Shown: positions 40,344 through 47,571 of the stretch, piece after piece
Position numbering within the stretch: the stretch's first letter is position 1
Layout: every line of letters begins with the position of its first letter
Source of the DNA: Corynebacterium guangdongense
GTDB taxonomy: Bacteria; Actinomycetota; Actinomycetes; Mycobacteriales; Mycobacteriaceae
Length of the DNA stretch: 64,000 nucleotides
NCBI RefSeq assembly: GCF_030408915.1
Contig: NZ_CP047654.1
Coordinates: 1,054,001-1,118,000 of the forward strand
Reading direction: 5' to 3'
The notes under the pieces: generated by a model
Seen by the model: only the letters and a program-made list of their open reading frames with translations
Databases searched by the model: none
What the model was told of the DNA's origin: nothing
Program-made: the position numbers and the translations under genes

Positions 40344-43286
40344 TTACCGTGAGCGTTCCTTGGAGGTTTCGTCGGGCATGTCCAAGTGAAGATAATCATA
40401 CAGCTCAAGGTCAACTGGATGCTCGAGTACAAGGTCCATGCTGACGACGGGCAGGTGTTGATTTTGGTCGTTGAATAGGTACTCCTGGTTGGGATTCTTC
40501 GCTTGCACTTCCCCCAGATAGTAAAAATCCTGCCCTTCGGAATCGCTCTTCTTCACGAACAACATAACGGTGAGTTCGTTGCGAAGGATCGGAGCCAGTT
40601 CGCGGCTCGCCAACGTCCGACCGTGACGCGAATACCAGCGCAACTCACCTCGGCTATTAAACCGATCGGCATAGTTCAATTGAGATTCCACATCTCCGCG
40701 CTTGTTGTACACCACGAAAACAGGGGCCGTTCCGCTCTCACGATCTACCTTGTAGCCGTACATGGTTGCCTCCTGGTTGGTCGGCCAGTTGAGCAATCGG
40801 CTGACATCTTTCCTGGTATACCGGTTCTCAATTACAAATTCTCCGGACCGATTGTGGAAACGTTTATTGAGAGCGAGCCCCGTCGAAAGGAGGTCGTTAA
40901 CGTGCTGCCGGAACGACTGTCCGGAGAATGTCTCTTCTGCATCGTCGTAAGCATCAAAGAGCCCAGCGAATTCCTCATGTAAGTGGATCTCGTCTGCGGT
41001 GAGCGTGATGACAGGTAGTTTTCCCCACGCCTTCAAGGGCCTTGTATAAAAGTCTCCGGTGAGTACCCGCAACGAGGAATCGACGGTTGCGGTGTCGTTC
41101 TTAGCGCCATACTCACCCAAGAGCGCCTTGAAACCTTCTAGTGTGATTGGCCCGTGTTGAGTGAGATGCCGAAGCAGTAGTAGTTCATGAGGGCGCATCC
41201 CATTCAAAATCTCGCTGGAAATGAACGTCAAGTACGCAGCTTCTTGATTGAGAGGTTTTCTGCTTACGAACTTCAGGTCAAAGAGCAAGCTCCAGTAGTT
41301 GCCATACTTGCTGGCAAGGAGAACAGGATCAATACTTTCGAAGCGAAGAACGTCGTGAAGCGATGGCACATGGTTGAGCCGGTCTACGAGAACTTGAATC
41401 GCATTTCGAAACTCTCGCTTACCCGCGAGACGGACCTTTTCCAGTGAATCGAGGATTCTCCGCTGGGAGATGCGGTCGAAGCTCACCGTGGAGGTCGGGG
41501 GGAGGGCAGGGCGCTCCTTCTTATCTAGCAAGTCACGCCTGATTGAATCCTTATTCGCAGAAAAATTTCCATAGAGGGCGATCGGAATGAGGTAGTTGTT
41601 TTCGTAGTTGCCGATGAAGTCGATCACTCGAATGTGGTCTTTACCCTTGAATTTGCGCAGTCCTCGGCCAAGCTGCTGCGTGAAAATGATGCTGGACTGA
41701 GTTTGTCGCAGCATGACAATTTGGTTTATTGCAGGGACATCAATGCCTTCGTTGAAGATATCGACTGTCAAGATGTAGTCGATCGTCCCTTGAGTTAGCT
41801 GTTCTACAGCATGGTTGCGCGTATCTTGGGAGTCATCTCCGGTGAGCGCAATCGTTCGGAGAAGTTCTCCATTCAGTTCTCGCACGTTCAGTGCTGCAGA
41901 AAGTTGATGAGCTTCGATCTTCGAACTGCAGAAGATTAAACCTCTGGCCCCTGTCGCATGCCCGTATTCGGAGAGTTTATCCACGATGTAGTCGACCCGG
42001 TTCTCCGATACTTTGACGTCCAGAGATGAGTCTTCGCCGATGGCGATTCCGCCGTCAACTGTGTAGTCGGAAATCCCGTAGTAGTGAAATGGGACCAACA
42101 TCTTGTCCGCGAGCGCCTGCTGTAGGCGAATTTCGTAGGGGACGTTCCAATCGAAAAGTTCGAAAACATTAAACCCGTCAGTTCTTTCTGGCGTAGCGGT
42201 AACGCCTAAAAGGAAACCGGGAGAAAAGGCGTCTATGAGTCGTTGGTAGGACTTGGCGCCGGTATGGTGCACCTCATCGATGATGATGTAGTCGAACGCG
42301 TCGCGGGGAAAATCTTGAAGACCGACTGACGTTGAGATTGATTGAATCGTCGCAAATATAAACGGTGCGGTGGTATTTCGAGCATTGCCGGTATAGAAGC
42401 CAACTTGGTCCTCGGTAAATTGAAAGACCTTTTTGAACTCTTCCGCCGCTTTTCGCAAGATCTGTTCGCGGTGAACAACGAATAACACTCGCTTTGCGCC
42501 ATAAGCGCGAGCAGCGAGAGCCGCCAAAATGGTCTTTCCTGTGCCAGTCGCTGAGATAATAACGCCGCGCCTTGCGCCCTGCTCGTATAGCAGATCGAGT
42601 TCAGCAAGTGCATCTGATTGCATACGGTTGGGCGTGATCTTGATGCTGCAGTCTACTTTTTCAATCGGCTGGTCATCCTCGACCAGGATCATGCGCTTCT
42701 TGCGAGTGGCTTCGTACGAAGCGATCCACTTCTCAGTCAACGGGAGCGAACGGCTAAGCTGCCGGTCAATTGCTGCCTTGATCTGAGCGGTAACGTCGCC
42801 TTCTTCAGTCGCGGAAAAGCGAAGGTTCCATTCTTCGTTGACGTTCAAGGCATTGACCGTCAAGTTTGAGCTGCCAACGAAGGCCGTGAACTGCTTTCCC
42901 TTTCGAAACAAGTAGCCCTTTGCGTGGAAGCCGAGGTTATCGTTGTCGTGAACCAAGATCTTGAAGTTATGCCTTTTGCTCATTACGAACAATTCTCGGA
43001 ACATGTCCGGTTCATTGAAGTCCAGGTATCGGGAGGTAACTATCGTCCCTTTGCCGCTATAGGACACAAAGGCTTCCTTGAGCGCAGCCAATCCAGAAGT
43101 AGTAATAAAGGCAACCGAGAAGACGAATTCTTCACTGAATTGGAGCTCAGTGATCATAGCGTCCAGCATCTTGGAGGTGCTGGAGTTGGTGAGCAGTCCA
43201 GGATTGAACTGTTGAGTGGCATGGATAGACGAATCGATGTGGCCGAACTCTAGATCGGTAGCCAGTTGATCACGAAAGATACTCAT
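40344..43286 (-). CDS. PLD nuclease-fold / superfamily 2 helicase / DUF3427 protein
   Basis: A 980-residue protein. An N-terminal phospholipase-D-like domain (about 30-185) has one HKD-type motif, FHAKGYLFRKG followed by FVGSSNLT. The helicase (about 215-560) has Walker A SATGTGKT (about 245), IIIDEVHHTGA (about 335), LGVTATPERTDG and motif VI QQLGRGLRKF. The C-terminal region (about 700-975) matches DUF3427, itself related to nuclease-fold or restriction domains. Base composition is near balanced, unlike neighbours. Its ATG overlaps the NUDIX gene stop by 4 bp. Likely a nucleic-acid-processing effector; a defence role is inference. It is not an exact match to any named system I know. Confidence 0.88.
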   Translation of the reverse strand: MSIFRDQLATDLEFGHIDSSIHATQQFNPGLLTNSSTSKMLDAMITELQFSEEFVFSVAFITTSGLAALKEAFVSYSGKGTIVTSRYLDFNEPDMFRELFVMSKRHNFKILVHDNDNLGFHAKGYLFRKGKQFTAFVGSSNLTVNALNVNEEWNLRFSATEEGDVTAQIKAAIDRQLSRSLPLTEKWIASYEATRKKRMILVEDDQPIEKVDCSIKITPNRMQSDALAELDLLYEQGARRGVIISATGTGKTILAALAARAYGAKRVLFVVHREQILRKAAEEFKKVFQFTEDQVGFYTGNARNTTAPFIFATIQSISTSVGLQDFPRDAFDYIIIDEVHHTGAKSYQRLIDAFSPGFLLGVTATPERTDGFNVFELFDWNVPYEIRLQQALADKMLVPFHYYGISDYTVDGGIAIGEDSSLDVKVSENRVDYIVDKLSEYGHATGARGLIFCSSKIEAHQLSAALNVRELNGELLRTIALTGDDSQDTRNHAVEQLTQGTIDYILTVDIFNEGIDVPAINQIVMLRQTQSSIIFTQQLGRGLRKFKGKDHIRVIDFIGNYENNYLIPIALYGNFSANKDSIRRDLLDKKERPALPPTSTVSFDRISQRRILDSLEKVRLAGKREFRNAIQVLVDRLNHVPSLHDVLRFESIDPVLLASKYGNYWSLLFDLKFVSRKPLNQEAAYLTFISSEILNGMRPHELLLLRHLTQHGPITLEGFKALLGEYGAKNDTATVDSSLRVLTGDFYTRPLKAWGKLPVITLTADEIHLHEEFAGLFDAYDDAEETFSGQSFRQHVNDLLSTGLALNKRFHNRSGEFVIENRYTRKDVSRLLNWPTNQEATMYGYKVDRESGTAPVFVVYNKRGDVESQLNYADRFNSRGELRWYSRHGRTLASRELAPILRNELTVMLFVKKSDSEGQDFYYLGEVQAKNPNQEYLFNDQNQHLPVVSMDLVLEHPVDLELYDYLHLDMPDETSKERSR

Positions 43287-43726
43287 CGATTAAGCCGTTC
43301 CGCCACGATGTCAACGGCCGGTAGGTCAGCGGGAGCCCATTCAACTGAATGCAAGCCTGCTGAGCTGAGCCAGCGTGATTCTTGGTGCTCAGTAAGGACT
43401 GGCCACTCGTCAATCAGCTTCGCCCAGAATGATGTCAGACGAATAGTCCCAAAATCGTACAGGTACTCAGTAGTAGTGACTTTGTCACCGACGTCGATTC
43501 GGCACTGCAGTTCTTCCTGGATCTCGCGACGCAAAGCAATTTCGCCTTGTTCGCCGTCTTCGACCTTGCCGCCTGGGAACTCCCACTTCCCGGGTAGGAG
43601 CATGCCGGGCCCCCGCTGAGTCGCGAAAACCTTGCCCTCTTTAACTATGACAGCAGCGACGACATCGATGACTTTGGATTTGCTCACGTCATCAACCGTA
43701 TCTGCACTAAACGTTTTCGGAGACAT
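43283..43726 (-). CDS. NUDIX hydrolase (MutT-like) coupled to the PLD-helicase gene
   Basis: A 147-residue protein. The NUDIX box is complete: GGKVEDGEQGEIALRREIQE followed by EL, fitting G-x5-E-x7-R-E-U-x-E-E. It starts VIDVVAAVIVKEGKVFATQR and has LLPGKWEFPGG, the pattern of (deoxy)nucleoside triphosphate pyrophosphohydrolases such as MutT. GGGAGAA lies 10 bases before ATG 43726. The stop overlaps the start of the helicase (ATGA). A house-cleaning role or production/removal of a nucleotide signal for the helicase are both possible. Confidence 0.88.
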   Translation of the reverse strand: MSPKTFSADTVDDVSKSKVIDVVAAVIVKEGKVFATQRGPGMLLPGKWEFPGGKVEDGEQGEIALRREIQEELQCRIDVGDKVTTTEYLYDFGTIRLTSFWAKLIDEWPVLTEHQESRWLSSAGLHSVEWAPADLPAVDIVAERLNR

Positions 43727-43756
43727 TCGAATCAAGTTCTCCCTACCCTGGATCCC

Positions 43757-44629
43757 ATGACCACCACCACTTTCGAACAGCCCCTCCTCGTCGACCCGAC
43801 CTGGCTCCACGCCAACCTCCACAACGACAACCTCGTTCTCATCGACGCCTCCAATGAGGTAGGCGCCACCGACGACAACGACGCCCCGGTGAACAAGGGC
43901 ATCGGCTACTACGAACACGAGCACATCCCGGGCGCGGTCCACGCCGACCTGCTGCGTGGGCTCGCCGAGCGCAAGGCCCTGTATCGCCACAACATTTTGA
44001 CCTCCGAGAAGTTCGAGCAGGCGATCGGAAGGCTCGGGGTATCCAACGACTCCCACGTCGTCATTTACGACCAGGGCCCGAACCACTGGGCGACCAGACT
44101 GTGGTGGAACCTGCGGCTCGAGGGCTTCGACCGGATCTCCATCCTCAACGGCGGCCTGCCGGCCTGGAAGGACGCCGGATACGAGACGGCCTCCGGGATC
44201 GAGCGCAACGAGCCGGCGACATTCACGGCGAAGCGCCGCCCGGAGTTGCTCGCCACCAAGGAGCAGGTGCTCGGTTACCTCGACGACGACTCGGTCGTCC
44301 TCATCAACGCCCTCGACGAGGACACCTTCGCGGGCAGGAACGCGGACTACGGTCGCCCGGGCCACATCCCGGGTTCGGTCAACCTGCCGGCGCCGGAGCT
44401 TTACGACGAGTCCGGGAAGTTCGCCGACGCCCCTTCGGCGCAGCGCTACGAGAACATCGGCGCAATGGACCCCGACAAGAACCCGGTCACCTACTGCGGG
44501 GCCGGCGTGTTCGCGGCGATGACCGCCTTTGACATGGCCCGCAATGGCAGGACCGACGTCGCTGTCTACGACGGTTCGCTCAGCGAGTGGGCCGCGGACG
44601 ATTCCCTCCCGCTCGAGACAGGGGAGTAA
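43757..44629 (+). CDS. Thiosulfate/3-mercaptopyruvate sulfurtransferase (two-domain rhodanese)
   Basis: A 290-residue protein with two rhodanese domains. Domain 1 (about 10-145) contains GIGYYEHEHIPGAVHADL and VVIYDQGPNHWATRLWW without a catalytic cysteine. Domain 2 (about 165-285) has HIPGSVNLPAPELYD and the active loop VTYCGAGVFAA with Cys about 248. It moves a sulfane sulfur from thiosulfate or 3-mercaptopyruvate to acceptors such as cyanide or thiols in the cytoplasm. The loop C-G-A-G-V-F differs from the classic C-R-K-G-V-T, so donor preference is open. Divergent from the NUDIX gene with 30 bases between. Confidence 0.92.
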   Translation: MTTTTFEQPLLVDPTWLHANLHNDNLVLIDASNEVGATDDNDAPVNKGIGYYEHEHIPGAVHADLLRGLAERKALYRHNILTSEKFEQAIGRLGVSNDSHVVIYDQGPNHWATRLWWNLRLEGFDRISILNGGLPAWKDAGYETASGIERNEPATFTAKRRPELLATKEQVLGYLDDDSVVLINALDEDTFAGRNADYGRPGHIPGSVNLPAPELYDESGKFADAPSAQRYENIGAMDPDKNPVTYCGAGVFAAMTAFDMARNGRTDVAVYDGSLSEWAADDSLPLETGE

Positions 44630-44640
44630 CCCACCAACCG

Positions 44641-45165
44641 ATGACTGACTTCAACACACGCGGCGTCGACCACATCGGCTTCGCCGTGCCTGACCTGGAC
44701 CAGGCCCACGAGTTCCTCACGGAGGTGCTCGGCTGCGTCCTCGGCTACTCGCTGCCGGGCGGCCCGGGCGATGACGAGTGGAACCGCCGGCAGATGCACC
44801 TGCCGCCGGGAATCTCCATGACGGGGGTGAAAATCTACCGCTGTGGGAACGGCGCCAACCTCGAGGTGCTCGGCTTCGAGGGTGAGGACATCCGGACGGA
44901 AGGGCCGCGCAACAGTGACGCCGGCGGTCACCACGTCGCCCTCTACGTCGACGACCTCGATGAGGCGGTCATGAAACTGCGAGAGCGCGGGGTCGAGATC
45001 CTGGGCGAGTCCATGACCAACAGCGGCCCGGCGGAGGGGCAGCGGTGGATCTACTTCCGCGCGCCCTGGGGCACCTACTTCGAGCTCGTGTCCTACCCGC
45101 AGGGAAAGGCCTACGAGGCGGAGACGGACATGCGCCTGTGGGATCCGCGGGACCCGGCGAAGTAG
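44641..45165 (+). CDS. VOC superfamily (glyoxalase/dioxygenase-like) protein
   Basis: A 174-residue protein with one VOC domain pair: GVDHIGFAVPDLDQAHEFLT (metal-binding His in DHIGF), then GGHHVALYVDDLDEAVMKL and the closing acidic ligand in YFRAPWGTYFELVSY. The fold fits a small dioxygenase, glyoxalase or epimerase using Fe, Mn, Zn or Ni. It is 11 bases after the sulfurtransferase and probably co-transcribed. A paralogue follows at 45299. Substrate unknown. Confidence 0.85.
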   Translation: MTDFNTRGVDHIGFAVPDLDQAHEFLTEVLGCVLGYSLPGGPGDDEWNRRQMHLPPGISMTGVKIYRCGNGANLEVLGFEGEDIRTEGPRNSDAGGHHVALYVDDLDEAVMKLRERGVEILGESMTNSGPAEGQRWIYFRAPWGTYFELVSYPQGKAYEAETDMRLWDPRDPAK

Positions 45166-45176
45166 CGTCGGCAAGC
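45165..45176. repeat. Gene-end 12-mer GCGTCGGCAAGC, copy 2
   Basis: Exact copy starting at the last base of the stop codon of the VOC gene and 8 bases before its terminator palindrome (45184-45203). A one-base variant is at 45852-45863. Confidence 0.5.
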
Positions 45177-45183
45177 GGCTCAA

Positions 45184-45203
45184 ACCCGCACAGCTGTGCG
45201 GGT
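45184..45203. terminator. 20-bp palindrome after the first VOC gene
   Basis: ACCCGCACAGCTGTGCGGGT is a perfect 20-bp palindrome (10-bp stem). The same 20 bases occur as the core of the terminator at 45824-45857. No T run follows directly, though CTTTTG is about 20 bases later. Confidence 0.65.
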
Positions 45204-45298
45204 CATGGCGGCTTTTGACTCATCTCGCACACGACTCCAAGGGCAATGGGCACAATGGAGTTATTGATCTGCACCACCCACCACCGAGGAGAAACGCC

Positions 45299-45817
45299 AT
45301 GCAGCCGTCGCCGCTGAACATCCTGCGCGGAGTGGACCACTTCGCCGTCACCGTCCCCGACATTGAGGAGGCGCATGAGTTCCTCGTCGGTCTGCTGGGG
45401 GCGCAGCTGGAGTACACCATGACCGGCGGGGAGGGCGAGGAGAACTGGGACGCCCGCCAACGGAGCCTGCCGCCGGGCGTGGACATCAAGGAGGTGCGGA
45501 TGTACCTGCTGGGGCAGGGGCCGAAGATCCAGGTCTTCGAGTTCAAGGGCGGCGAGCGCCGGCAGGAGATGCCGAAGAACTGCGACGTCGGGGGGATTCA
45601 CATCGCGCTCTACGTCAACGACATCGAGGGGGCGGTGGAGCACCTCAAGCACAACGGCGTGGAGGTGATCGGCGAGCCGCTGTCGGGCACGGGGCCGATC
45701 GAGGGTCAGCGCTGGGTGTACTTCATGAGCCCGTGGGGCCAGATGTTCGAGCTGGTGAGCTTCCCGGACGGCCGGGCCTTCGAGTACGGCAAGGCCTACA
45801 CCCACGGCCGACGCTAA
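45299..45817 (+). CDS. VOC superfamily protein, paralogue of the previous gene
   Basis: A 172-residue protein of the same layout as the 44641 gene: GVDHFAVTVPDIEEAHEFLV, GGIHIALYVNDIEGAVEHL and YFMSPWGQMFELVSF. The metal ligands (His in DHFAV, His in GGIHI, Glu in FELVS) are kept, so both paralogues should be active. GAGGAG lies before ATG 45299. It arose most likely by tandem duplication, and the flanking palindrome is also duplicated. Substrate unknown. Confidence 0.85.
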   Translation: MQPSPLNILRGVDHFAVTVPDIEEAHEFLVGLLGAQLEYTMTGGEGEENWDARQRSLPPGVDIKEVRMYLLGQGPKIQVFEFKGGERRQEMPKNCDVGGIHIALYVNDIEGAVEHLKHNGVEVIGEPLSGTGPIEGQRWVYFMSPWGQMFELVSFPDGRAFEYGKAYTHGRR

Positions 45818-45823
45818 AAAGAG

Positions 45824-45857
45824 CGACGCCACCCGCACAGCTGTGCGGGTGGCGTCG
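45824..45857. terminator. 34-bp perfect palindrome between the VOC gene and the permease
   Basis: Arms 45824-45840 and 45841-45857 are exactly complementary (CGACGCCACCCGCACAG / CTGTGCGGGTGGCGTCG). It lies between two convergent genes (stops at 45817 and 45872), with AAAAAG before it on the plus strand serving as the U tract for the minus-strand transcript. Confidence 0.8.
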
Positions 45858-45871
45858 ACAAGCGGGGCAGG

Positions 45872-47326
45872 CTAGGCGCGGGTGGCGGCGTGCTCCTCCG
45901 GCGCGATCGCCTGCGGGCGGCCGGTGGCGTAGTAGAGGACCGTCATGATCGCCAGGAACGCGACGCCCACGGCCAGGGCGGTCCAGTACTGCGGCAGCCA
46001 GACCATGATGCCGAAGACGGCGAGGATGGCGACGATGGCGAAGTACTGGCCGTAGGGGAAGAAGGGCACCGGGAACTTCAGGGAGGCGGCCTCGGCGGCG
46101 GGCATGATGCGCCGCGAGGCGACCTGCGCGAGCAGAATCATCAGCCAGACGTAGACGGTGGCGAAGGTGGCCAGGGCGGCGATGACCGTGAAGATGCCCT
46201 CCGGCAGGACGGCGTTGAGCACGACGCCGACGATGAGGACGATGAGCATGATGATCGTCGTCATGACCGGGACGCCGGACTTGGACACCTTGCCCATGAT
46301 CTTCGGGGCGAGGTTCTCCTTGGCCAGGCCGGTGAGCACGCGCCCGGCGCCGAAGAGGTCGGCGTTGATGGCCGAGAGGGCGGCGGTGATGACCACGAGG
46401 TTGAGCAGGGCGGCGGCCCAGGAGATGCCGAGGGTCTCGAAGATCTGGACGAAGGGGGAGACCTCGCCGGTGACCATCGTCCACGGGTTGAGCACCAGGA
46501 TGATGAGGATGGCCAGGACGTAGAAGAGCAGGATGCGCACCGGGACGGTGTTGACGGCCTTGGGCACCGCGCGCTGCGGGTCCTCCGCCTCCGAGCCGGC
46601 GACGCCGATGATCTCCGTGCCGCCGAAGGCGAAGAGCACGAGGATGAACGCGGCGAGCATGCCCTGGATGCCGTTGGGGAAGAAGCCCTCATGCGCCCAG
46701 AGGTTGGCGACGCCGACCTGGGAACCCTCGGGGGAGAGGCCGAAGGCGAGGATGGCCGCGCCGCCGAGAATCATGGCGATGACCGCGCCGACCTTGACGA
46801 TGGTGAAGACGAACTCCATCTCGCCGAACCAGCGCACGCTGGCCAGGTTGACCGCGCCGACGATGAGCAGCGTCACCGCGACCCAGATCCACTGCGGGGT
46901 GTCGGGGAACCAGAACCCCATGTAGATGGCGATGGCGGTGAGATCCGCCAGGCACACGATGAGCATCTCGAAGGCGAACATCCAGCCGGTGATGTAGCCG
47001 GCCCAGCCGCCCAGGTACTTGCGGGTGTAGACCGCGAAGGAGCCAGGCACCGGGTGGTGCACGCTCATCTCGCCGAGGGCGCGGAGCATGAAGTAGACGA
47101 CCGCGCCGCCGAGCAGGTAGACCAGCAGCACGCTCGGTCCCGCGGCCTGGATCGCGCCGGCGGAACCGTAGAACAGGCCGGTGCCGATGGCCGAGCCCAG
47201 GGCGATGAAGTGGATGTGGCGGGCCTTGAGCCCCTTGCGACGCGAGGTGACGCTCGTCTCGGTGATCTCATCGCGGGGGTAGGTCATCGAGCCCGGGGTG
47301 GTGGGCGAACCTGGCGTTTCAGCCAT
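45872..47326 (-). CDS. AAT-family amino acid permease (PheP/ProY-like)
   Basis: A 484-residue protein with about 12 membrane helices. Family signatures are GLKARHIHFIALGSAIGTGL, VVYFMLRALGEMSVHHPVPG and FGGTEIIGVAGSEAEDPQRA. It imports amino acids with protons; the class includes PheP, ProY and CycA and specificity cannot be told here. In C. glutamicum a phenylalanine permease gene precedes the DEAD-box helicase, which is divergent here across a 245-bp gap. ATG 47326 with AAAGGA upstream is preferred to an in-frame GTG 21 bases before. Confidence 0.85.
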   Translation of the reverse strand: MAETPGSPTTPGSMTYPRDEITETSVTSRRKGLKARHIHFIALGSAIGTGLFYGSAGAIQAAGPSVLLVYLLGGAVVYFMLRALGEMSVHHPVPGSFAVYTRKYLGGWAGYITGWMFAFEMLIVCLADLTAIAIYMGFWFPDTPQWIWVAVTLLIVGAVNLASVRWFGEMEFVFTIVKVGAVIAMILGGAAILAFGLSPEGSQVGVANLWAHEGFFPNGIQGMLAAFILVLFAFGGTEIIGVAGSEAEDPQRAVPKAVNTVPVRILLFYVLAILIILVLNPWTMVTGEVSPFVQIFETLGISWAAALLNLVVITAALSAINADLFGAGRVLTGLAKENLAPKIMGKVSKSGVPVMTTIIMLIVLIVGVVLNAVLPEGIFTVIAALATFATVYVWLMILLAQVASRRIMPAAEAASLKFPVPFFPYGQYFAIVAILAVFGIMVWLPQYWTALAVGVAFLAIMTVLYYATGRPQAIAPEEHAATRA

Positions 47327-47571
47327 CGGTGTGGGAGTCCTTTGCACTGTGCAGATGGGGCAGGAGGCCCGGGTGTCGGAGGCCTGCCGATTTTGACGGG
47401 TTCACCGTACTACCTATGGCACTGCATAACCGAAATGGTCCGCACCTTATGTATCCCAGGTGCGGCACGTGTGGCGAAGGTCTCCGCTCGGGCGGACCGA
47501 GCGACCATTTTCCCGGATTTGGGGCGGGGGAATAGATAATCTCAGCCCCATAGCGTACGGTGGATCAAGCA

